23,572 bases of DNA. It comes from Nemertoderma westbladi. Its lineage: Eukaryota; Xenacoelomorpha; Nemertodermatida; Nemertodermatidae. Positions 9,833 to 19,532 of this stretch are shown here, piece by piece (position 1 is the first letter of the stretch; the number at the start of each line of letters is the position of its first letter). The notes beneath the pieces are model-generated. The model searched no databases and had not been told where the DNA came from. It saw only the letters and a program-made list of their open reading frames with translations. A program made the position numbers and the translations under genes. The stretch covers positions 1-23,572 of the forward strand of contig JAUCBJ010008296.1 of the NCBI GenBank assembly GCA_032718475.1, read 5' to 3'.

Positions 9833-10020
9833 TTGCTAAGTCCGCAGACCAAATAGGTACCAGTCTGCCACTGCCAGTCAGCCAGTATAGTGACGTAAAG
9901 ACGAATTTATGACCATAACTTTCTGAACTTCGGTTCGGATTCGGTTCGGTTCGGCCCGAAGTTGGCCCTGCTTCGGTTCGGTTCGGTTCGGCACCATAAA
10001 GTGCCTTCTGTTGAACCCTA

Positions 10021-10028
10021 GTTACAAT
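10021..10028. repeat. Right 8-bp target-site duplication of the hAT element
   Basis: Exact second copy of GTTACAAT, directly after the terminal CCCTA of the element. Confidence 0.88.
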
Positions 10029-11382
10029 ATGGTGAGAGTTCGTGAAACGGTCCGGTATTCAGCAATTCAGGCAGATCTTGTGGTGGAACCCGTGAGCCGT
10101 TGTGCGAGTTATACAGTAATATGTCGATATTTCTGCCCAGGTCATTTCCATCTGTTTGTAGTAAAAGCTGGTCCAGTTGAGTATATAATTTAATTGTCGC
10201 TCCTCTCTGTAAGTTCTGTAGTTTTATGCAGGTTTGAAAAGATTTGGAGATTTCGCATTAATTAATTCTGACAAGGTTTGTTCGCCGAGTAAATTTAGTG
10301 CCAGTATTGTAGTGGAGGCAGAAGTATGAAAACCTTAACATTCGTTTTACAAAACGACATTTTATTTTATCGAGTTTTTTGAGCCCGGTTCACATACAGT
10401 GTACTCGTTATCGTGGTATTTACTCACTGCACTCTGGCGCATCGCTGTCACCTATTTCTGTCTTTGCACCCTACTGTACTGTGTACTGTAGTTACAGTAG
10501 GGGTACTGACTCAAATTGTTTGTTTATCCCTCAACTGTATTAAAGTGGTTTCCTGGCGTAATCCCAGCAATACAGTGTATTACTGGTAGTGTTTGGCAAT
10601 ATTTATTAATTGCAATGTTTATCCTATAATACTATGGACAATAAATATATATCTGTCGATAATTTTATCAATTATATGATTTAGCGCAGTATACATATTG
10701 TAGTTTTCTGGCATAATTTTTAAATCTGTTGTGCTGATCGAGAAGTCCAGCGGTTTTGTCATTTTGTGTTAGATATTTGAGTTACTCTGTCAGTCTGTGG
10801 ATATAATAATTTCAGGGGACAGTTATTGAGTGGATTGTGACCATTTTGTATTATACAGCTCCCCCTGTGTTTCTCATGGTGGGGGGTGACATTCAATACG
10901 CAGATACGTAAACTGTAGTATTATAATAAACAATGAGTTTAATAAACTCGCATGGAGGGATAATGATGTAATGACAATAGCTGATAGTAGCTGAGTAGGG
11001 CGAACTGCACAGCTAATTTATCGATTGCTATTAGTACTGTCAGTCTGTCAGTTACACATTGTAAATAATTGGCAGCGGTATTGAGGCGGCGATAGAACAT
11101 CCTAATCTCAAGAAGTCTCTGATTTGACGATTAAAATATTTGAATATTCTATCAATAAGAAATAGCTTGAATTAGGTGTTCTAATGACAATAAAAAAAGG
11201 CATTAGAGGATGTAATGTAGGAATTTTTAATACCGATTAGGAATATGGTATTATAGGCCCTACTATATTAATATTATATAAACTAGGTGTATATCACAAC
11301 CGTAGCAGATTAATTAACCGTAGATTTTAATTATGTAAGAATTATACAGTGTAATTTATTTATGTCATATTCTATCAATGTA
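10029..11382. other. Interval without a recognised gene
   Basis: AT-rich single-copy-looking sequence. A short frame continues from the hAT target site to a stop at 10191-10193. I see no domain, RNA gene or transposon terminus in the rest. Confidence 0.5.
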
Positions 11383-11489
11383 TCCCTATAAGCATTTGAC
11401 GTCTATTTTTACACCTTAACAGGTATGTGGACGTCATTTTACGTCAATTATGTTTGTTGCAAGAACTCATCGTTTTGATGGTTGATGTA

Positions 11490-11745
11490 ATTACGTAAAA
11501 TTACGTCTTGAACACGTCTTGTTGACACGTTCCTGTATGAGACTTATACATGGTGGATAAAATTACCTAAAATGACGTGTTGAACACGTCTTGATGGCAC
11601 GTATCTGTGTGATACTTTTCATGGTGGAAATAATTACCTAAAATGACGTCTTGACGGCACGTATCTGTGTGATACTTTTCATGGTGGAAATAATTACCTA
11701 AAATTACGTCTTGAACACGTGTCTTAATGACACATCTACTTACCA
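11490..11745. repeat. Left subterminal tandem repeat (60-72 bp, four copies)
   Basis: AAAATKACGT boxes start at 11497, 11569, 11640 and 11700. Each is followed by CTTGAACACGTC (shortened in the third copy), GGCACGTATCTGTGTGATAC and ATGGTGGAAATAATTACC. Every unit carries several ACGT centres. The second and third units are almost identical. Confidence 0.85.
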
Positions 11746-12013
11746 CTTACAGACTTACCTACTGACTGACTACAGTACGAGTACAGTATATTTAAATTAG
11801 TACAGTAGTAGTACCGGCAGACCGGTGCGGTACTACAGTACTACATACTACATGCTACTGCTGGAGCTGGAGTACAGCTGTACAGGCTGACAGGTGACAG
11901 GATTGTCATTTCACGTTTGAACCACATGCTGACATGGCTGCTGACCGGCCTGGCCTAACATATCCTGCAGTCCTGTTTGGTGGCCTCCTGGCTGCCTGGG
12001 GCGATGAGCAATT

Positions 12014-12203
12014 GCCTCTGTTAAGCCTCTGTTAAGCTAACAGAGAAGATTTGTTCGCTGATAATTTTAGTCGGTGAGTTATTGGCAATGTTAGTTCTCT
12101 GTCTGATAAGTCACTGTTAAAGGGTGAGTTTTACATTCACTGTTAGTTCTCTGTGAACTAACTGAGAACATTTTCCTTAACAGAGGTAAAACCTCTGTTT
12201 AGG
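12014..12203. repeat. Inverted cluster of CCTCTGTTAAG words
   Basis: GCCTCTGTTAAG is present twice in tandem at 12014-12036, next to CTAACAGAG. The inverse CCTTAACAGAGG lies at 12175-12186, followed by CCTCTGTTTAGG. TTAGTTCTCTGT occurs twice between them. This may be a small inverted-repeat element or the 5' subterminal region of the Harbinger-like fragment that follows. Confidence 0.55.
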
Positions 12204-12267
12204 CTATTAGCAGAAGCACGTGTTAACACACCATGTAATATTGCCAACTGTAATATTTAACATTAAC

Positions 12268-12380
12268 ATGTGGCGTGTTCAGTTTGACATAGAAATTGGT
12301 AATAGGCGTGAACCAGTATATAATAAGAAGTACAACCCGTTATCCCAATTACGACAATATGATTTTTTTGAAAGGTTCAG
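12268..12380 (+). pseudogene. Probable PIF/Harbinger transposase N-terminal fragment
   Basis: An ATG at 12268 opens a frame starting MWRVQFDIEIGNRREPVY and leading to NPLSQLRQYDFFERFRF. Metazoan Harbinger (HARBI1-like) transposases commonly begin with such an Arg-rich segment and a PL...YxxxxFxxRFRF motif ahead of the DDE nuclease domain. Only this beginning is present: no DDE residues follow, and the sequence switches at about 12380 to reverse-transcriptase coding in another frame. Recognition is from motif shape, so the family call is moderate. Confidence 0.45.
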
Positions 12381-12649
12381 GTTCCTGATGAAATTATTGC
12401 AGCAATCAGCTCAGTAAACGATGGTTCGTCAACATTTGTGTCTACTGTTGACGGTGACACAAAACCATTTGAAGTGTTATGGGGCGTCCTCCAGGGAGAC
12501 ACACTTGCACCATTCTTGTTCATAATTGTAGTTGACTATGTTCTATGCATGTCCTTAGATCATCATAATGATGATGCGGTGATGATAACTCAACCTACTG
12601 GCTCCAGAAGTCGAGGAAATCCTGCCAAGTACCTAACTGATCTAGACTT
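12381..12649 (+). pseudogene. Non-LTR retrotransposon reverse-transcriptase fragment
   Basis: The frame from 12381 encodes VPDEIIAAISSV..., then DGDTKPFEVLWGVLQGDTLA and PFLFIIVVDYVLCMSLD, ending NPAKYLTDLDF. This is the thumb-proximal part of the palm of LINE-type reverse transcriptases: GVLQGDTLAPFLF is the conserved motif after the first catalytic Asp, and LTDLDF normally precedes the ADD catalytic pair. Similarity ends exactly before that ADD, so the fragment lacks the catalytic dyad and is dead. The first base follows TTCAG, which resembles a splice acceptor and may be chance. It is a broken copy between two other fragments. Confidence 0.8.
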
Positions 12650-12716
12650 TACTTTACTCCACGAACTATCGGTCCGCTTAATCCCGGTTGTAACTCGGGG
12701 TCTCTTACTCCTCCAG

Positions 12717-13297
12717 GAACTGGAGATGTGAATGAGGGCACACGTACGGAAGCCCGTCGAAAGCCGTATGAAATATTAATGGATAAACTAAATACCATAA
12801 TTGAAACACAGAAGTTTCACAGTAAACTGCTTAGTAACATCATAAATCCGGCAGCAGTCATGCTCCCTGATAATAATATTAATGAATATATACATCTACC
12901 AGTTGCCACTGTTGCTGAACTCGAGGATTTGAACAAGGAACTCATCAATGATTCTTCTTATAAAGCCACGATGAATCGACTGAAACTAGTTGGTGGCTCA
13001 ACTTTGACTGGTTCCGCTACTGCTATTCTAAAGGCCACAATCACTGAAGAACTCGCTTCAAAACTTAGCTGGTGCGGATTTGATCGAAAAAACAATGCAG
13101 GTGTTCAGAAAACTGCAATTAAAGAAACTTTATTTGTTCAACTGGTAACTGAATCTGTTTTGTCATCTCCTCTGTTTCAGGAGGAACGTTGTATCGGTGT
13201 GAAAATCGTTCACAATCGCATCAAAGAGTGGCTTAAACATGCCCCAGCACGATTCAGAAAACGTAAATGCATTGCTGTTGATGTTGAATGTGACTAA
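12717..13297 (+). CDS. DUF4806-like protein, C-terminal exon
   Basis: The frame is open from 12641 to TAA at 13295-13297. A pyrimidine tract and CAG at 12705-12716 form a plausible acceptor, so I begin the exon at 12717; the first in-frame ATG is 12779, and GTG at 12728 is not a likely animal start. The first 55 residues are polar (EARRKPYEILMDKLNTIIET, coiled-coil-like). From 12896 comes LPVATVAELEDLNKELIND, then KLVGGSTLTGSATAILKATI, LSWCGFDRKNNAG and KTAIKETLFVQLVTESVL. This order (LP...ELE..L, a GG hinge, a helix, a W-G box, a K-rich turn, a last helix) is what I know as DUF4806, a metazoan domain of unknown function frequent in repetitive genes. It ends in the basic stretch RFRKRK. Host gene or transposon passenger is undecided. 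Confidence 0.6.
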
Positions 13298-15057
13298 AGT
13301 GGGTAGGAAGGTAATATGGTGGGTGTGAGTGGGTGGGTAGGAAGGTAATATGGTGGGTGTGAGTGGGTAGGAAGGTAATATGGTGGGTGTGAGTGGGTAG
13401 GAAGGTAATATGGTGGGTGTGAGTGGGTGGGAAGGTACTATGGTGGGTGTGAGTGGGTAGGAAGGTAATATGGTGGGTGTGAGTGGGTGGGAAGGTACTA
13501 TGGTGGGTGTGAGTGGGTAGGAAGGTAATATGGTGGGTGTGAGTGGGTAGGAAGGTAATATGGTGGGTGTGAGTGGGTAGGAAGGTAATATGGTGGGTGT
13601 GAGTGGGTGGGAAGGTACTATGGTGGGTGTGAGTGGGTAGGAAGGTAATATGGTGGGTGTGAGTGGGTGGGTAGGAAGGTAATATGGTGGGTGTGAGTGG
13701 GTGGGTAGGAAGGTAATATGGTGGGTGTGAGTGGGTGGGTAGGAAGGTAATATGGTGGGTGTGAGTGGGTAGGAAGGTAATATGGTGGGTGTGAATGGGT
13801 GGGTAGGAAGGTAATATGGTGCGTGTGAGTGGGTAGGAAGGTAATATGGTGGGTGTGAGTGGGTAGGAAGGTAATATGGTGGGTGTGAGTGGGTAGGAAG
13901 GTAATATGGTGGGTGTGAGGGGGTAGGAAGGTAATATGGTGGGTGTGAGTGGGTAGGAAGGTAATATGGTGGGTGTGAGTGGGTGGGTAGGAAGGTAATA
14001 TGGTGGGTGTGAGTGGGTAGGAAGGTAATATGGTGGGTGTGAGTGGGTGGGTAGGAAGGTAATATGGTGGGTGTGAGTGGGTAGGAAGGTAATATGGTGG
14101 GTGTGAGTGGGTAGGAAGGTAATATGGTGGGTGTGAGTGGGTAGGAAGGTAATATGGTGGGTGTGAGTGGGTAGGAAGGTAATATGGTGGGTGTGAGTGG
14201 GTAGGAAGGTAATATGGTGGGTGTGAGGGGGTAGGAAGGTAATATGGTGGGTGTGAGTGGGTAGGAAGGTAATATGGTGGGTGTGAGTGGGTAGGAAGGT
14301 AATATGGTGGGTGTGAGTGGGTGGGTAGGAAGGTAATATGGTGGGTGTGAGTGGGTAGGAAGGTAATATGGTGGGTGTGAGTGGGTAGGAAGGTACTATG
14401 GTGGGTGTGAGTGGGTAGGAAGGTAATATGGTGGGTGTGAGTGGGTGGGTAGGAAGGTAATATGGTGCGTGTGAGTGGGTAGGAAGGTAATATGGTGGGT
14501 GTGAGTGGGTAGGAAGGTAATATGGTGGGTGTGAGTGGGTAGGAAGGTAATATGGTGGGTGTGAGTGGGTGGGTAGGAAGGTAATATGGTGGGTGTGAGT
14601 GGGTGGGTAGGAAGGTAATATGGTGGGTGTGAGTGGGTGGGTAGGAAGGTAATATGGTGGGTGTGAGTGGGTGGGTAGGAAGGTAATATGGTGCGTGTGA
14701 GTGGGTAGGAAGGTAATATGGTGGGTGTGAGTGGGTGGGTAGGAAGGTAATATGGTGGGTGTGAGTGGGTGGGTAGGAAGGTAATATGGTGCGTGTGAGT
14801 GGGTAGGAAGGTAATATGGTGGGTGTGAGTGGGTAGGAAGGTAATATGGTGGGTGTGAGTGGGTAGGAAGGTAATATGGTGGGTGTGAGTGGGTGGGTAG
14901 GAAGGTAATATGGTGGGTGTGAGTGGGTGGGTAGGAAGGTAATATGGTGGGTGTGAGTGGGTAGGAAAGTAATATGGTGGGTGTGAGTGGGTAGGAAGGT
15001 AATATGGTGGGTGTGAGTGGGTAGGAAGGTAATATGGTGGGTGTGAGTGGGTAGGAA
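13298..15057. repeat. G-rich 30/34-bp minisatellite, about 56 copies
   Basis: The unit is GTGGGTGTGAGTGGGTAGGA plus AGGTAATATG (30 bp). A 34-bp variant has an extra GGGT, giving GTGGGTGGGTAGG. Point variants (GGTACTATG, GTGCGTGTGAG, GTGTGAGGGGG) recur in scattered units, showing segmental copying within the array. It starts directly after the stop codon of the DUF4806-like exon. The long minus-strand frame through it is a period-30 artefact. Confidence 0.95.
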
Positions 15058-15565
15058 GTAACTCATGTCATATGTCCTATTGTAATGTCATATACTATTT
15101 TACACAACTATTGCTCCCATTAATGCTCATTCATTAAAAATATTCAAATATTTAAAAAATAACATTTTTTGACATTTATGTGGTCATTTTCAGTTTATCT
15201 ACCCAAAAAAAAATTTTATATAAGTAAAAATAATCCGAGCAGGAAAGGGATAAGATAAATACAGTTTTATATTTTTACTGAATTTTTTACTGTATTTTTA
15301 CTTGATTCTCTTGATTTTACATTTCATCTCCATCTTTTTATATTCATTTCCAAATCAAACTTGTGCTAAATATATCAGTGCTATTTTAATTTGTGTTTAT
15401 TAGTTGATAATTAACAATTTATTCGGATATTAAATTTATCGTACAATGGTTACATTATATAATAATGTTTTTTCTTTATTATAGTATCAACAAACACCGT
15501 CAAGAAAGTAAAATCAATTTCAATCATAACTGTCACGGATCTAAGCGATGTAAAAAGCGACGCGT
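15058..15565. other. AT-rich interval without a recognised gene
   Basis: Long A and T runs, stops in all frames, no domain seen. It lies between the minisatellite and the right subterminal repeats of the TIR element. Confidence 0.5.
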
Positions 15566-15900
15566 ACGTGCTTGTGTGGTGTAGTTATTTGGCGTCTGTT
15601 ATTGGTACGTGTCTAGCACGTCATTTGACGTGCTTGTGTGGTGTAGTTATTTGACGTCTGTTATTGGTACGTGTCTAGCACGTCATTTGACGTGCTTGTG
15701 TGGTGTTCCAGTGTAGTATTTGACGTCTGATGACGTAATTGACACGTGTCTAGCAAGTCATTTGACGTAAACTGTAGCACGTCATGGTTTGTCGTGCTCA
15801 AACACGTGTTTGACACTTCCAAAATACACGTAGCCAGGACGTCATTTTCAACACGTTGACGTCAAATAATTACGTCGTATCCACGTGTTTTAGACGTGTT
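15566..15900. repeat. Right subterminal region: 62-bp tandem repeat and ACGT palindromes
   Basis: ACGTGCTTGTGTGGTGTAGT recurs at 15566 and 15628, and its first part at 15690, an exact 62-bp period, each followed by TACGTGTCTAGCACGTCATT. Beyond the array the sequence stays dense in GACGT, CACGTG and ACACGT words up to the inverted terminus. Confidence 0.85.
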
Positions 15901-15914
15901 GATGCTTATAGGGA

Positions 15915-17429
15915 TCAATTGTATTATTAAATTTATTATTATACATACTGTAGTGTACGCCCACGCCCCAATCATGGTAATTCTAATCAGAGTAAAATAT
16001 AAAAAAAATTATTTATTTACACAGTATTTATTTATACATGGGTTGAGGGGGGGGGGGGGGGGGTTATTACTGCTCATCTCATAACTTCCACGAGTTCTCG
16101 AGTTCATGAATATTCCAGCAGAGTTTGTGGTTCACAGGGTTAACATTTGCCAATTTCGCTGCCCTGTAGGGGATACTAGGGAGATTTTGCACGTAGGGAG
16201 ATTTGGCATGTGTACCTTTAGAGGCACTTCCTGAATGTGTATTGCAACAACTTTTTGACTCAACTTATATATACTATATCTGAATATAACAATGTGTTGG
16301 CAAGCTGTATTTTTCGAGGTGTTTGTTATTATACATTTATTATAAGGAAGGGATCTTGGGGTCTTAACCTCGAATGATAAGTTTATTTTACCGAAAATAA
16401 CTTATCCCCTTCCTTATAATAAATGTATAATATCTGAATATGGAAACTGAAAATATCATCAATTTTAATGCAACTGGCGATTCTATGGATAACATTTTGT
16501 AATGTTCCAATCAAAACAATAATTTTTTATTTTTGGGTTCCAGGCCACCCCCTTTCATAAGTATCATCCACTGGTACTTGTGGATATATTAAAATGATAG
16601 TCAACTATTTGGTATTATGTTAAAATTGACAGAATAATATGTCATTACAATAATCTGGTATATTTATTTTTCATATTTATCAAAGTTCCCCAAGTTAGGA
16701 CATTTGGCATTTGTGTGCTGGGGATGTTTGGCATTTCAATGTAATCGTTAAAGCCTGCCAGTAGTATCAGTATCCTATTAATTGGTGTTTAGTTGTACTG
16801 CTGTACTGCCTTTTCACAGCAGTGCAGTATTAGCTACCGGTCCGGTACCCCCTCCTCTCTGTAGCCCAGAAACCTGTAGGGTGCTGTAGGCCTCACCAGT
16901 CACCACCAGTTCTTTTTTTTGTTTAGTTACTGCAGGTACTATTCGCCATTCAGTACCGGTAATGGTCTGAAAGCTTGATCATTGGACTGGTTAATTGATT
17001 TATTATTTTGGTGTAGGCCTACGCCTACAGGTAGGACTAACCAACATTTTCTTACTTCAGTACCTAATCGGTTTTTTAAAAATTACTTTGATTTAAGAGC
17101 CTCATTTGGAGCCACCACTCCACTCCTACCTACTACTGCTTAAATCTGTAAATGCTTCCCCAACTGCCCAAACGAATTATTGCTGTAATCTCAGAACCTT
17201 CTATAAAATTCCTCAAACCAGCAAACTGGTCAACTGGTGTAGGGTAGGCTGGTAGGCCTAGGCAGCTAAGCAGCTAGGTGCAAATTAGGTTTTTTGACCT
17301 AGGCAAATTCACTACCGGTAGTGCAATACGGTGCCTAGCTACACTACAACTTGTTCCGTCAATCAATATCCGTTCCAAGGATTATAAGTACTGAAGTATA
17401 TTTAATAATTACCGGTAACAATCGACACA
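15915..17429. other. Upstream region of the DPYS-like gene; no other gene recognised
   Basis: Mixed AT-rich DNA with a G17 run (16047-16063), a palindromic MITE-like sequence (16328-16431) and several TACCGGTA and TAGGCCTA words (16836-17300). No clear TATA box or initiator can be assigned to the gene. The last 30 bases before the ATG are AT-rich. Confidence 0.45.
16328..16431. mobile_element. 104-bp palindromic MITE-like sequence
   Basis: Perfect 25-bp arms (16328-16352 and 16407-16431), beginning ATTATACATTTATTATAAGG, are separated by 54 bp. The spacer contains a second hairpin, GATAAG...CTTATC, around TTTTACCGAAAA. No target-site duplication beyond AT-rich flanks is evident. Confidence 0.7.
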
Positions 17430-18113
17430 ATGGTACTCACAGCGGGATCACAGAAGCGTATCCTCATAAAAGGTGGACGGGTTGTAAACGATGATTACTC
17501 GGAGAAGGCTGATGTTTACATCGAGAATGGAGTTATTAAACAGGTCGGGAAGGATTTACAGATTCCTGGAGGTGCTACTATTATAGACGCGACTGATAAG
17601 TTAGTAATGCCCGGTGGTCTGGATGCCCACACCCACTTCCAACTACCCTTTATGGGCACGGTTAGTGTTGATGATTTCTTCATTGGTACACGAGCTGCGC
17701 TCTGTGGGGGAACTACCACTATCATTGATTTCGCTATACCTTCGAAACGCGAGTCCCCGCTGGTGGCGTACGAGAGATGGCGAGACTGGGCGGACCCCAA
17801 GGTATGCTGCGATTACTCTCTGCACGTTGCTATTACCTCGTGGAACCAGCAGGTGAAAGAAGATATGGAGGTTTTAGTCAAAGAAAAGGGAGTTAATTCG
17901 TTCAAGATATTCATGGCCTACAAAGACGTTATGATGTTGTCAGACAGCGAGACTATTGAGGTGTTTCAGCATTGTCGCGATCTCGGTGCGCTGGCTATGG
18001 TCCATGCTGAGAATGGTGACGTCATAGATGATCTACAGAAAAGTGTATTGAAGGCCGGAATCAGCGGGCCGGAAGGCCACCTGATAAGCCGACCAGAAAG
18101 TCTGGAAGCCGAG
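17430..18113 (+). CDS. DPYS: Dihydropyrimidinase, first coding exon (228 codons)
   Basis: Dihydropyrimidinase opens the ring of dihydrouracil and dihydrothymine, the second step of cytosolic pyrimidine catabolism, as a zinc tetramer of the amidohydrolase fold. Seen: the start ACAATGG has a good Kozak context; [10 protein letters not shown] gives the H67-x-H69 metal pair; [13 protein letters not shown] supplies K159, the lysine carboxylated in active enzymes, and Y164; MVHAENGD gives H192. [13 protein letters not shown] and the box [15 protein letters not shown] are close to animal DPYS. The positions of these residues coincide with those I recall for the human enzyme. The remaining ligands (a His near 248 and an Asp near 326) lie on later exons outside the window. 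Similarity stops at LEAE, exactly at the donor GAG|GTGAGT, phase 0. CRMP/DPYSL paralogues are less likely because the metal ligands are intact. Confidence 0.93.
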
Positions 18114-18119
18114 GTGAGT
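18114..18119 (+). promoter_or_regulatory. Splice donor of DPYS intron 1
   Basis: GAG|GTGAGT fits the metazoan 5' splice-site consensus. Reading through it gives only eleven further codons before TAA at 18147-18149, and those residues no longer resemble the family. Confidence 0.88.
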
Positions 18120-18844
18120 TATTTTATGTTGGGCTTGGGCCAAATCTAATGTATCTCTCTACAATCTACATGATCATTCAGCACCAATGCCCTTTCATAC
18201 AGCCTACCATACAGCTTACGGGACGGGAGAACTGTAATAGTATTCTACTGTAGTACCGGTAGTATTCGACTTAATATAGGCCTATAGGGTATGGTAATGT
18301 AGAAGTTTTGAACGACTTTGCTGAGCGAGGAGTTGGGCTTATGAAATAATAGAATTCAATTATTACAAATAAAGAAGATCAAAAACAATATTTACTGCAA
18401 GTAGTTGAAGCACATAGAGAAAAATACCCTAAACCAAGTGGGTGTAACCAACTAAAGAACTGCTGGCCGAAACAATTTATTCATTAAACTGCATTTTATT
18501 ATTTATTTTTTAATTTCATAGCGCCTAGTAGATTTAACTTTTGAGTTTTGAAATTATGTACTAATTTGCTCTAATCATAAGTTAATAAACTCTTTGTGTC
18601 TAGCCCTGTGTTTAAATTATAGCTAACTAATGTAAATAATATTGACTGAACAAATGCTGAATGACTAAATCTCATTTAAAATTATTTACATATTTAGATT
18701 AACTTAAAGTTTTTTTCATCATACTTTACAGCCTTGCTCCCTTTACTAGACTTCTGCAGATCTTATGTATCTCCTCATGTTTGTCTCATTGATTCATGGC
18801 AAACATATTTTTAGCGGGGATAGCAAAGAGTATAAAGTAGGTTA
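18120..18844. other. Start of DPYS intron 1; no second exon recognised
   Basis: AT-rich intronic sequence. A 44-codon frame ending at 18487 (18353-18487, NKEDQKQYLLQVVEAHREKY) has coding-like composition but no recognised family. The next DPYS exon is not found anywhere up to 23572, so the intron exceeds 5.4 kb if the gene is intact. Confidence 0.5.
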
Positions 18845-19532
18845 GATATTAAACAAGAGGGATATGATATTGATATTACACAAGAGAGATATGATATTGA
18901 TATTACACAAGAGGGATATGATATTGATATTACACAAGAGGGATATGATATTGATATTACACAAGAGGGATATGATATTGATATTACACAAGAGGGATAT
19001 GATATTGATATTACACAAGAGGGATATGATATTGATATTACACAAGAGGGATATGATATTGATATTACACAAGAGGGATATGATATTGATATTACACAAG
19101 AGGGATATGATATTGATATTACACAAGAGGGATATGATATTGATATTACACAAGAGGGATATGATATTGATATTACACAAGAGGGATATGATATTGATAT
19201 TACACAAGAGGGATATGATATTGATATTACACAAGAGGGATATGATATTGATATTACACAAGAGGGATATGATATTGATATTACACAAGAGGGATATGAT
19301 ATTGATATTACACAAGAGGGATATGATATTGATATTACACAAGAGGGATATGATATTGATATTACACAAGAGGGATATGATATTGATATTACACAAGAGG
19401 GATATGATATTGATATTACACAAGAGGGATATGATATTGATATTACACAAGAGGGATATGATATTGATATTACACAAGAGGGATATGATATTGATATTAC
19501 ACAAGAGGGATATGATATTGATATTACACAAA
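18845..19532. repeat. 27-bp intronic satellite, homogeneous array of about 25 copies
   Basis: The unit GATATGATATTGATATTACA plus CAAGAGG is repeated about 25 times with almost no variation (one AGAGAGAT unit near the left end, AAACAAG in the first). Since 27 is a multiple of three, open frames run through it on both strands; they encode only a nine-residue repeat and are not genes. Confidence 0.95.

Larger units (their letters stand above)
8108..10020. mobile_element. Non-autonomous hAT-like DNA transposon, carrying a nested foldback insertion
   Basis: The ends are TAGGGCTCAACAGAAG and, inverted on the right, TAGGGTTCAACAGAAG: 15 of 16 bases match. The perfect 8-bp GTTACAAT duplication surrounds it. 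Next to both termini are clusters of TTCGG units (8124-8180 and 9927-9993), including TTCGGGCCGAA palindromes, in the position expected for subterminal transposase-binding sites. Subtracting the nested foldback element and its 9-bp duplication leaves about 792 bp with no transposase frame, so it must have been moved by an enzyme supplied in trans. Superfamily assignment rests on the target-site length and the terminus type; the internal sequence is not diagnostic. Confidence 0.85.
11383..15914. mobile_element. Candidate unclassified TIR element, about 4.5 kb, with ACGTC-rich subterminal regions
   Basis: The left end TCCCTATAAGCAT (11383-11395) is matched exactly in inverted form at 15902-15914, and an imperfect match continues inward (TTGACGTCTATTTT against CAACACGTCTAAAA). 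Each end is followed by 250-350 bp dense in ACGTC/GACGT and ACACGT words arranged as tandem repeats, different on the two sides. The interior holds transposase, reverse-transcriptase and DUF4806-like fragments and a large minisatellite. Flanks TCAATGTA (left) and TCAATTGTA (right) could be a decayed 8-9 bp target-site duplication, but this is not clean. I cannot assign a superfamily. Alternatively, two copies of a smaller ACGTC-rich element in opposite orientation flank unrelated DNA. Confidence 0.6.

Noticed and set aside
13618-15066. 482-codon minus-strand frame of Thr/His/Pro/Tyr repeats
   Set aside because: Period-30 minisatellite; frame changes follow the 34-bp variants and no non-repeat domain is attached.
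15896-16084. 62-codon frame over the right TIR end
   Set aside because: Ends in a poly-Gly run made by the G17 tract and overlaps the transposon terminus; not a gene.
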